Program-made: the position numbers and the translations under genes
From: Streptomyces sp. APSN-46.1
GTDB taxonomy: Bacteria > Actinomycetota > Actinomycetes > Streptomycetales > Streptomycetaceae
Direction: 5' to 3'
DNA: 64,000 nucleotides
Assembly: GCF_022815725.1 (NCBI RefSeq)
Contig: NZ_JALGRF010000017.1
Location: forward strand, 62,001 to 126,000
Notes under the pieces: generated by a model
Databases searched by the model: none
Told to the model about the DNA's origin: nothing
What the model saw: the letters and a program-made list of their open reading frames with translations, nothing else
Shown here: positions 57,000-64,000 of the stretch, piece after piece
Layout: every line of letters begins with the position of its first letter
Numbering within the stretch: the first letter of the stretch is position 1

Positions 57000-58718
57000 G
57001 TGTCGCAGGACGATCCACGCAACAGCAAGGTGATCGCCGGGCGTTACCGTCTGGGGAAGCGGCTGGGCCGGGGCGGCATGGGGACCGTTTGGCGGGCCAC
57101 CGACGAACTCCTCGGGCGGTCGGTCGCCGTCAAGGAACTCCACGTCGACGGCGGTACGGAGACGACCGGCGCCCTGCGGGAGGCGCGCACCGTCGCGCAG
57201 GTCAAACATCCGCACGTCGTGGTCGTCCACGACGTCGTGGAGCACGACGGGCGCCCCTACATCGTCATGGAGCTCGTGGACGGCGGCTCACTCGCCGACC
57301 GGCTGTCCGCCGACGGGCCGTTGAGCCCCGGTGAGACCGCCCGTACCGGGCTCGCCCTGCTCGGCGCGCTGACCGCGGCCCACGCCCGCGGGGTCCTCCA
57401 CCGCGACGTCAAACCCGCCAACGTCCTCATGGAGGCGGGCACCGGCCGGGTGGTGCTGACCGACTTCGGCATCGCCAGCCTCGCCGGGTCCACCACCATC
57501 AGCGAGACCGGCGCGTTCGTCGGCTCGCCCGAGTACACCTCGCCCGAGCGCATGCAGGGCGCCGCCGCTGGCCCCGCCTCCGACCTGTGGTCGCTCGGCA
57601 CGCTGCTCTGCGCCGCGCTGAGTGGTGAGTCGCCCTTCCACCGCGACTCGATCGGCGGCGTACTGCACGCCGTCGTCTACGACGAGATCCGGCCGCCCGC
57701 GCAGGCGGGACCGCTGCTTCCGGTCATCCGCGGCCTGCTGGAACGCGACCCGGACCGGCGGCTGGAGGCCGCGGAGGCCGAGCGGCTGCTCTCGGCGTAC
57801 GTGACCACCGGGCGGCTCCCGCTCCTCGACCGGGCCCCCGGCCCGACGCCGCCCGCCCCGCCCGCCGGCGGCTGGGCGGCCCGGAGCCCGATCGGCTACT
57901 CGCCGACCGAGCGCGTCGTCACCCGGCCCGCCGTGGTCCCGGCGGGGGAGGCCCGGCGGACCCGTCCGGCCGTGCGGGTCGGCCTGATGGCCGCACTCGT
58001 CGTCGTGGCGGTGGTCGGCGCCGTGACCGTGACCTCGCGGCTCGCGGACCGTACGGCGGACCGTGCGGCGGACCGGGCCGCCCGCGAGACGACGGCGAGT
58101 GCCCCCGCGACCCCTGCCCCCGCAACCCCCGTGCCGGGCACCCCCGCGTTCGCCGGCCCTTCACCGAGCGCGGCCGGTCCCAGCGCCGCCCCGCCCACCT
58201 CGGACGCCAAGCCCGCCGACACCCGGTCACCGGTCGCGGCGCCGCCGGCGGCCCGCACCGTGTCCGCCAAGCCCGCGCCCTCCGGGTACCGGACGGTGAC
58301 CGACCGGGAGGGCTTCAGCATCGCCGTACCCAACGGCTTCCAGCGCACCACCGACGATCAGCGGGTCTTCTACGTGTCCCCCGACGGGGCCTTCCGCATC
58401 GGCATCAAGGTGAAGCCGGCGGCCCCCGGCGGCCCGCTCGGCGCCATGCGCGGCTCCGACGCGAACGGCCCGGCCAACAACCCCGGCTACCGCGACAACA
58501 GCGTGGTCCCGACGACCCACAACGGACTGCCCGCCGCCCTCTGGGAGTTCACCTGGAACGGCTTCTCCGCCGCCGAGGGCGCCCGCCACACCTTCGACCT
58601 CTGCTGGGACGAGAACGGGCGCATGTACGACGTCTGGGTATCCGCGCCCGTCGGCCGGCTCGCCGAGGCCCGGAGCCACTTCGACACGGCTCTGGACTCC
58701 TTCGTACCGGCGGGGTGA
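57000..58718 (+). CDS. Membrane Ser/Thr protein kinase (PknB-type)
   Basis: A 572-residue kinase from GTG 57000 with GGGGAG upstream. Gly-loop GKRLGRGGMGTVWRA, Lys45 in VAVKEL, catalytic loop LHRDVKPANVL (Asp136), DFG at Asp155 and activation segment GSPEYTSPERMQG. A Pro-rich juxtamembrane region leads to one membrane helix (about 327-347), then a Pro/Ala/Thr-rich extracellular stalk and a beta-rich C-terminal domain (GYRTVTDREGFSIAVPNGF). There are no PASTA repeats, so the outer ligand is not expected to be muropeptide. Confidence 0.92.
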   Translation: MSQDDPRNSKVIAGRYRLGKRLGRGGMGTVWRATDELLGRSVAVKELHVDGGTETTGALREARTVAQVKHPHVVVVHDVVEHDGRPYIVMELVDGGSLADRLSADGPLSPGETARTGLALLGALTAAHARGVLHRDVKPANVLMEAGTGRVVLTDFGIASLAGSTTISETGAFVGSPEYTSPERMQGAAAGPASDLWSLGTLLCAALSGESPFHRDSIGGVLHAVVYDEIRPPAQAGPLLPVIRGLLERDPDRRLEAAEAERLLSAYVTTGRLPLLDRAPGPTPPAPPAGGWAARSPIGYSPTERVVTRPAVVPAGEARRTRPAVRVGLMAALVVVAVVGAVTVTSRLADRTADRAADRAARETTASAPATPAPATPVPGTPAFAGPSPSAAGPSAAPPTSDAKPADTRSPVAAPPAARTVSAKPAPSGYRTVTDREGFSIAVPNGFQRTTDDQRVFYVSPDGAFRIGIKVKPAAPGGPLGAMRGSDANGPANNPGYRDNSVVPTTHNGLPAALWEFTWNGFSAAEGARHTFDLCWDENGRMYDVWVSAPVGRLAEARSHFDTALDSFVPAG

Positions 58719-58745
58719 GGCGCCGCCCGCGCACGGTCAGCACGG

Positions 58746-60794
58746 TCAGGTGCTCAGGACCACCAGACCCTCCGGGGCCGGCAGGCTGCCCGGGCGGAGC
58801 GGGGCCAACGTGTGCGGCAGGGAGAGCCGGGGCTGGTCGTTGTCGGTCTCGGAGAGGGCGTCGAAGAGGTAGGCCGCCGCCGTCGCCGGGTCACTGACCA
58901 GATGGGGTCCGTCGGGCGAGGAGTCGGCCCGGTTGAGGCGCGTACGGAAGACCTTGCGCAGGTGGCGCAAGGTCTCCGGAGTGACGGCCGCCGCCTGCGG
59001 GACCGGTGCGGCCACCGGCACCGGGTGGCTGTCCACCGGGCTGCCCACCAGGGTGTCCGCCGGAGTCTCCACCGGGGTGTCCCCCGGCCCGTCCGGCGGG
59101 ATCGCGCCCGTCAGGAGCAGCGCGAGCAGCACCGGTACGGCCTTGCGGCGCAGGGCCTCGGTGGCATGCCGCAGGCGGTGCGCGTGCGTCGCGGGCAGGG
59201 AGAGCGCGAGGCTCCCGGCGGCGTCCCCGATGGTGATCGGGACCGCCGAGCAGACCACCCCGGGGGAGTACTCCCGCAGGTCGAAGACGGGCGCGCCCGG
59301 CGCCACCGCGTCGAGGGCGCTGAACAGGGCCCGGCTGTCGGTGATGGTTCGAGGGGTGAGCCGGGCCGGGCGGTGCCGGGCCACGTGGTCGGCCCGGCCG
59401 TCGTGGTCGAGCTGGGTCAGCAGGCACTTCCCGACGGCGCTGGCATGCGCGGCCGCCCGGAAGTCCACCCACTCCCGCACCGGCGGGGCCCCGGGCCCAT
59501 CGGCCATCTGGGTGATCCGGACCTCGCCCTCCGCGTACCGGCTGAGGTACACGGCGGCGCCCGCGCTGTCCCGGGCCAGGGCCAGGGTGCGCTGGAGCTG
59601 GCCCGCGAGACCCCGACCGCCGGGGGCGGCGAGCCGGTCCAGGGCGGGCCCCCGGCCGTAGACGCCCGCGCCCGGGAGGTACGCGTACTCCTCCTCGCAC
59701 AGCATCGTCAGCAGCGGCCCGAGCTCCGCCTCGGCGAGCCCCGACTCCCGCCCCAGCTGGGCGGCCCGCACGCCCAGCGGGTGCCGTTCCAGTACCCGTA
59801 CGACGGCCAGCGCGCGCCGGGCCTCCGCCAGGGCCCCGCTCCCGTTGGCCACCGGCAGGCTCCGGCGGGCGGCGGCGGTCAGCGCGGGATGCCGCAGCGG
59901 TGCCGGGGCGGCCGGGGACGCGGGCGCGGTGGCCGGAGGGGCCGCCGGGGCCGTGATCGCGGCGGCCGAAGGGGCTGCCGGGGCCGTCGGGGCCGCCGGG
60001 CCCGTGACTGCGGCGGCCAGAGAGGCCGTCGGGGCCGCCGCGGCCGTCACCGGCCCGGCCGTGGTCCGTGGGACCCGGGTGGCCTGCGCGACCGTGACGG
60101 CCGACGGGTGGAACGCGCCCAGCACCCCGGACAGCCCCGGCTTGGGCAGCGGCACCGGGCCGACGTCGGGGTCGTAGAGCTGGTCGACGTAGCGCAGGAC
60201 GGCCGCCTGCGCACACAGCCGGACGTCCCGCAGATCGCGGTGTCCGCCGGGCCGGAAGCCGCGCCGGCCCAGCTCGCGCGCCCAGAGCCGGGCGTCGTGG
60301 TGCTCTCCGCGCCGGGAGTGGTCGAGGAAGAGGCAGAAGGCGGCGGGCGCGGTCCGCGGGCTCCCGGATCCGGCGGCGAACTGCCACCAGAAGCGGGAAC
60401 CCTCGCGCAGCCCCGCGAGGTGCAGGAGGCAGCCGAAGACCACGGCGCCGGCCAGGCCGGTGGGATCGCCGTCCACGAAGGAGTCGAGCTCGGCCTCCGC
60501 CGCCGGCGCGCACACCGTGGCCAGGCAGGTGGCCTTCAGGTCGCGGCGGGCCCGTTCGGAGTCGAGCGGGCAGTCCCGCGCGGGGTCGCTCCACCCGAAG
60601 GACCGGCGGCGGGTCCGGCCGAGGGGGGCGCCGAGGGGGGCGCCGGGACGGGGGCTGCGCAGCAGCCGGGCCTCGGCCGCGCCGAGGTCGTAGTGGGGGT
60701 ACCGGTCGCGGACGCCCGCCCGGTCCAGGAACTCGGCCAGCGAACGGGGGGCTCCGTCACTCTCGGGCCACTCGGGCCGCTCACGCCGCCTCAT
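58746..60794 (-). CDS. Large regulator with IclR-type effector domain
   Basis: A 682-residue protein from ATG 60794, coupled by a 4-bp overlap to the sigma-factor gene. Residues about 1-240 are a helical domain of unknown type rich in Arg and Trp (LYDPDVGPVPLPKPG marks its end). A Pro/Ala/Thr-rich linker follows, then a winged helix (LAVVRVLERHPLGVRAAQLG) and an IclR-like effector domain (AAHASAVGKCLLTQL; YSPGVVCSAVPITIGDAAGS). The C-terminus adds a further helical tail. The combination is unusual and more than twice IclR length. Probably senses a small molecule and controls with its sigma partner. Confidence 0.75.
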   Translation of the reverse strand: MRRRERPEWPESDGAPRSLAEFLDRAGVRDRYPHYDLGAAEARLLRSPRPGAPLGAPLGRTRRRSFGWSDPARDCPLDSERARRDLKATCLATVCAPAAEAELDSFVDGDPTGLAGAVVFGCLLHLAGLREGSRFWWQFAAGSGSPRTAPAAFCLFLDHSRRGEHHDARLWARELGRRGFRPGGHRDLRDVRLCAQAAVLRYVDQLYDPDVGPVPLPKPGLSGVLGAFHPSAVTVAQATRVPRTTAGPVTAAAAPTASLAAAVTGPAAPTAPAAPSAAAITAPAAPPATAPASPAAPAPLRHPALTAAARRSLPVANGSGALAEARRALAVVRVLERHPLGVRAAQLGRESGLAEAELGPLLTMLCEEEYAYLPGAGVYGRGPALDRLAAPGGRGLAGQLQRTLALARDSAGAAVYLSRYAEGEVRITQMADGPGAPPVREWVDFRAAAHASAVGKCLLTQLDHDGRADHVARHRPARLTPRTITDSRALFSALDAVAPGAPVFDLREYSPGVVCSAVPITIGDAAGSLALSLPATHAHRLRHATEALRRKAVPVLLALLLTGAIPPDGPGDTPVETPADTLVGSPVDSHPVPVAAPVPQAAAVTPETLRHLRKVFRTRLNRADSSPDGPHLVSDPATAAAYLFDALSETDNDQPRLSLPHTLAPLRPGSLPAPEGLVVLST

Positions 60795-61384
60795 GATTCG
60801 GCGGACGTGTCGAGCAGGCGGGCGAGTCGCCGCTGTGCTTGGCCGAGGTGGGTGCGGATCGTGGCCTCGTCGACGCCCATCATGGAGGCGGCCTCGCCCG
60901 GGCTGCACTGGAGCCCGTAGCGCAGCAGCACGGCGTCACGCTGCCGCTCGGCGAGCCGGGAGACCGCCGAGTAGAAGCGGATGGTGTCGGTCAGCACCTC
61001 GTACGGGTCGGCGTGGGCCTCTTTCAGGGCGGCCTCGAAGGCACTGATGTCCATCGGCCGCGGCCAGGGGGTGCGGCGGTGCTGCCGGTCGGCCAGCCGC
61101 TGTTTGAGGACGGTCCAGGCGTAGGCGTCCAGGCGGTCCATGTGCAGCATGCGGAGCCACTCGTTCATGAGGGAGTCGAAGGTCGCGTCCACCGCGTCCT
61201 CGGCGGCCGAGTCGGAGCCCAGCTGCAGATACGCGAAACGCATGTACGAGGGGCGCCGGTTGGTGTGGAACGCCCAGTAGGACAGGCGCGCAGCGGAGTC
61301 CCACTGGCTCATCGGCGTCGGCCGCCGCCTACGGCTGGGCAGCCCCACGGCCCCACCGGACTCCTCAGGTCCGCCATCGTTCAC
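60791..61384 (-). CDS. ECF-like sigma-70 family sigma factor
   Basis: About 197 residues from ATG 61384 (GAGGTGG upstream); ATG 61312 (MSQWDSAARLSYW) is the alternative without a ribosome site. Region 2 is RFAYLQLGSDSAAEDAVDAT and region 4 RDAVLLRYGLQCSPGEAASM followed by GVDEATIRTHLGQAQRRLAR. No anti-sigma gene is adjacent; instead the coupled downstream gene has an IclR effector domain, which may regulate it. Region 2 is divergent, so its promoter specificity cannot be predicted. Confidence 0.85.
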   Translation of the reverse strand: MNDGGPEESGGAVGLPSRRRRPTPMSQWDSAARLSYWAFHTNRRPSYMRFAYLQLGSDSAAEDAVDATFDSLMNEWLRMLHMDRLDAYAWTVLKQRLADRQHRRTPWPRPMDISAFEAALKEAHADPYEVLTDTIRFYSAVSRLAERQRDAVLLRYGLQCSPGEAASMMGVDEATIRTHLGQAQRRLARLLDTSAES

Positions 61385-61598
61385 CGTTCCACCTCATCCC
61401 CTTGTGCGATCCCCTCGTGCGCCGCCTTGCCAGCCTGTCAGCGCGGGCGCGCCCAGGGGGCGTAGAGAAGCAACCTGGAACATTACGTTCGGTGATGACT
61501 GACTCGTGATCGATTCCGACCGCACACCGGCCCAACCAGGGCATACGCATATGCCGGTCACGTGTGACGCCGCAGGGGCCCCGCGTACGGGGTGTGAC

Positions 61599-61670
61599 GG
61601 CACCTCCGACGGCACTTCCGACGGCACCTCCAGCGGCACCTCCGACGGCACCTCCAACGGCACCGCGAAC
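61599..61670. repeat. 12-bp minisatellite between sigma-factor gene and metG
   Basis: Six units of GGCACCTCCGAC or close variants in tandem (61599-61670), then a degenerate unit. It lies in the 550-bp gene-free region 61385-61934. Although translatable (Gly-Thr-Ser-Asp), no credible gene contains it. Confidence 0.85.
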
Positions 61671-61934
61671 GGCTCGCCAACGGCACCCGCCGTCCCGCCA
61701 TCCGGACAGTGCGCCGGACACCGGTCGGGGTGCTGCCGCGCCCGCTGTACCATGGGCCCACCGCGAGGGCCGTGACGGAGAGGTCACCACCCTCGCTTTT
61801 GCGTTACACCCACCACGCGTTCGTCCACCCCGTAGAAATGCGGCGCGCGGCGTTTCGGCGGTTCGATACGATGAACCGCATCACAATCCGTCACGTCACG
61901 TCGCAACCGCATATATGAAATGGAGCATCCGAGG

Positions 61935-63650
61935 ATGGCTCGACACCTGATCACCAGCGCGCTTCCGTACATCAACGGGATCAAGCACCTGGGCAACATG
62001 GTCGGGTCGATGCTTCCGGCGGATGTGTACTCCCGGTACCTCCGCCAGCGCGGCCACGAAGTCCTCTACATCTGCGCCACCGACGAGCACGGCACTCCCG
62101 CCGAACTCGCCGCCAAGGAGGCCGGTCTCTCGGTCGCCGAGTTCTGCGCGCAGGCCCACGACGCCCAGAAGGCGGTCTACGACGGCTTCGAGCTGTCCTT
62201 CGACTACTTCGGCCGCAGCTCCTCCGTGCAGAACCGCGAGATCACCCAGCACTTCGCGCGCCGACTCCAGAAGAACGGCTTCATCGAGGAGCGCGCGATC
62301 CGGCAGGTCTACTCGCCGGTCGACGGCCGCTTCCTGCCGGACCGCTACGTCGAGGGCACCTGCCCGCACTGCGGCTACGACAAGGCCCGCGGCGACCAGT
62401 GCGAGAACTGCACCCGCGTCCTGGACCCCACGGACCTGATCGAGCCCCGCTCGGCCATCTCCGGCTCCACCGAGCTGGAGGTCCGCGAGACCAAGCACCT
62501 CTTCCTCCTCCAGTCCAAGCTCCAGCACGAGGTCGAGGAATGGGTCTCCCGGCACGAGGCCGAGTGGCCGCAGCTGGCCGCCTCCATCGCCCGCAAGTGG
62601 CTGACCGAGGGCCTGCACGACCGCGCCATCACCCGTGACCTCGACTGGGGCGTCCCCGTCCCGGCCGACACCTGGCCGGAGCTGGCCGCCGAGGGCAAGG
62701 TCTTCTACGTCTGGTTCGACGCGCCGATCGAGTACATCGGCTCGACGAAGGAGTGGTCCGACCTGGACCCGGCCAACCGCGACTACAAGTCGTGGTGGTA
62801 CGAGGCCGAGGACGTCCGCTACACCCAGTTCATGGCCAAGGACAACGTCCCGTTCCACACGGTGATGTTCCCCGCCACCGAGCTGGCCACCCGCGAGCCG
62901 TGGAAGAAGGTCGACTACGTCAAGGCCTTCAACTGGCTGACGTACTACGGCGGCAAGTTCTCCACCTCGCAGAAGCGCGGCGTCTTCACCGACCAGGCGC
63001 TGGAGATCCTCCCGGCCGACTTCTGGCGCTACTTCCTCATCGCCAACGCGCCCGAGTCCGACGACTCGTCCTTCACGTGGGAGCACTTCACCGCCACGGT
63101 CAACAAGGACCTCGGCGGCACCCTCGGCAACTTCGTCAACCGCGTACTGACCTTCTCCCGCAAGAAGTTCGGCGACGAGGTCCCCGCCGGCAGCCCCGCC
63201 GGCGAGGCCGAGGCCAAGCTGGGCGAGCAGATCGCCGAGCTGCTGGCCGAGTACGAGGGCCACATGGAGTCCCTCCAGTACCGCAAGGCGGCGGCCGCGC
63301 TGCGCGCCCTGTGGTCGGCCGGCAACGCCTACCTGGACGAGAAGGCCCCCTGGCTGGAGGTCAAGACCGACCTGGAGGGCGCGGCGCTCACCCTGCGCAC
63401 CGCGATGAACCTGATCCACCTCTACTCGGTGGTCTCCGAGCCCTTCATCCCGGCCTCGGCGCGCGCCATGCGCTCCTCGTTCGAGCTCGCCGACGACACG
63501 GCCACGTGGGTCACCCCGGAGCAGGCGAGGTCCCTGGACGCGGTCCCGGCCGGTACGCCGTTCACCGTGCCGCCGGTACTCTTCGCGCGGATCACCGAAG
63601 AGGACCAGGAGTCGTACCGGGAGCGCTTCGGCGGTTCCGAGACGGGCTGA
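61935..63650 (+). CDS. metG: Methionyl-tRNA synthetase
   Basis: A 571-residue class I synthetase from ATG 61935, with GGAG 9 nt upstream. The HIGH motif is HLGN (in NGIKHLGNMVGS), the zinc knuckle CPHCGYDKARGDQCENC, and the KMSKS loop FSTSQKRG. WFDAPIEYIGSTKEW and FMAKDNVPFHTVMFP are MetRS-specific. It charges tRNA-Met. It lacks the C-terminal tRNA-binding domain seen in E. coli, as is normal for actinomycetes. Single gene with its own terminator. Confidence 0.97.
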   Translation: MARHLITSALPYINGIKHLGNMVGSMLPADVYSRYLRQRGHEVLYICATDEHGTPAELAAKEAGLSVAEFCAQAHDAQKAVYDGFELSFDYFGRSSSVQNREITQHFARRLQKNGFIEERAIRQVYSPVDGRFLPDRYVEGTCPHCGYDKARGDQCENCTRVLDPTDLIEPRSAISGSTELEVRETKHLFLLQSKLQHEVEEWVSRHEAEWPQLAASIARKWLTEGLHDRAITRDLDWGVPVPADTWPELAAEGKVFYVWFDAPIEYIGSTKEWSDLDPANRDYKSWWYEAEDVRYTQFMAKDNVPFHTVMFPATELATREPWKKVDYVKAFNWLTYYGGKFSTSQKRGVFTDQALEILPADFWRYFLIANAPESDDSSFTWEHFTATVNKDLGGTLGNFVNRVLTFSRKKFGDEVPAGSPAGEAEAKLGEQIAELLAEYEGHMESLQYRKAAAALRALWSAGNAYLDEKAPWLEVKTDLEGAALTLRTAMNLIHLYSVVSEPFIPASARAMRSSFELADDTATWVTPEQARSLDAVPAGTPFTVPPVLFARITEEDQESYRERFGGSETG

Positions 63651-63663
63651 CACCCGTCTGATC

Positions 63664-63714
63664 GAAGGGGCGCGACGCTCTCCCACGGAAGTACTCCGGG
63701 GGTCGCGCCCCTTC
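63664..63714. terminator. Bidirectional terminator after metG
   Basis: Perfect 13-bp arms GAAGGGGCGCGAC (63664-63676) and GTCGCGCCCCTTC (63702-63714) around a 25-nt loop, 13 bp after the metG stop and 20 bp before the convergent peptidase stop. Confidence 0.85.
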
Positions 63715-63734
63715 GGCGTGCCCGGGGCGGGTGC

Positions 63735-64000
63735 TCACCGGTGGCCTTCCACCGGGGCGGCGGGCTCGGGGGCGCGGTAGTCCGCCGCGTACTCCCGTAC
63801 GAAGGCGGCCATCGCCACCACCGTGTTGCGCAGCTCGGAGAGCAGTACCCGCTCGTTGGGCGCGTGCAGATTGCAGGTGCTGTCCTGGGGGCCGAACAGC
63901 AGCACCTCCGCGCCCGGCGCCGCCTGCGCGAGGCCGTTCACCAGTGGGATCGAGGCGCCCGTGGCGACGTACGAGGCCTCCGTGCCCCAGGCCTCCTTCA
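63735..64000 (-). CDS. M20-family peptidase, C-terminal fragment
   Basis: About 88 residues at the right edge, read toward the stop at 63735. KEAWGTEASYVATGASIPLV then LLFGPQDSTCNLHAPNERVL contains the last metal-binding His of M20 dipeptidases (C-N-L-H-A-P-N-E-R), followed by the terminal helix. The N-terminal catalytic half lies beyond the window. It is likely a dipeptidase of the DapE/ArgE/M20F type. Confidence 0.85.
   Translation of the reverse strand, partial: KEAWGTEASYVATGASIPLVNGLAQAAPGAEVLLFGPQDSTCNLHAPNERVLLSELRNTVVAMAAFVREYAADYRAPEPAAPVEGHR

Noticed and set aside
61506..61775. An 89-residue frame with Gly-Thr-Ser-Asp repeats
   Set aside because: It is produced by the 12-bp minisatellite; no ribosome site and the flanking residues look non-coding.
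61671..61934. T-box leader for metG
   Set aside because: No specifier stem, no UGGN T-box sequence and no terminator/antiterminator pair can be seen.

Overview
This window is chromosomal DNA from a Streptomyces or very close relative. It has very high G+C, strongly G/C-ending codons, an HrdB-type principal sigma factor with a Lys/Ala-rich N-terminus, several leaderless starts (TAGGGT-like -10 boxes 7-8 nt before the start codon), the complete ccr/meaA ethylmalonyl-CoA block and a WhiJ-type XRE/DUF397/DUF6879 cluster.

Region by region. (1) 1-8054, all minus: ethylmalonyl-CoA pathway genes (MaoC-type hydratase, HpcH/HpaI lyase, ethylmalonyl-CoA mutase, crotonyl-CoA carboxylase/reductase), then a TetR regulator and a duplicated 3-hydroxyacyl-CoA dehydrogenase; similar candidate operators lie far upstream of ccr and of the dehydrogenase. 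(2) 8488-12792: HEAT-repeat protein, a possibly frameshifted small protein, RidA, a secreted Tap-like hydrolase, two gene relics (radical SAM, cytochrome P450) and an SRPBCC protein. (3) 13096-17328: a peptide-degradation operon (M55, M20, S9 peptidases) behind a perfect 14-bp hairpin. (4) 17340-30990: assorted small-molecule genes, an aminotransferase-like protein without its PLP lysine, a ruined metallo-beta-lactamase-fold gene swollen by short repeats, DedA/MBL pair, a holin-phosphodiesterase fusion and an APC permease. (5) 31092-39084: hrdB, divergent folD under a ZTP riboswitch, two FAD enzymes, pterin carbinolamine dehydratase and a methyltransferase. (6) 39097-47247, minus: ricin-type lectin, aldo/keto reductase and a branched-chain-amino-acid-type ABC transporter in which LivH, LivM and LivF are one polypeptide, then acyl-CoA synthetase. 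(7) 47373-52328: LysR, SBF-like transporter, [2Fe-2S] ferredoxin, FdhD and a KAS III.

(8) 52583-56149: a tRNA-Leu(GAG) whose 22-bp 3' end is repeated 3.45 kb downstream. The interval carries two divergent small operons (DUF397 side and XRE/DUF6879 side) around a shared promoter with inverted CTTGC-N5-CTTGCA boxes. It has the structure of an integrated element but no integrase. (9) 56246-64000: lipoprotein, membrane Ser/Thr kinase, an IclR-effector-domain regulator coupled to an ECF-like sigma factor, metG, and the C-terminal end of an M20-type peptidase.

The two most unusual objects are the integrase-less tRNA-Leu element with its WhiJ-like cargo, and the LivHMF fusion whose linker is encoded by an inverted pair of an interspersed repeat.
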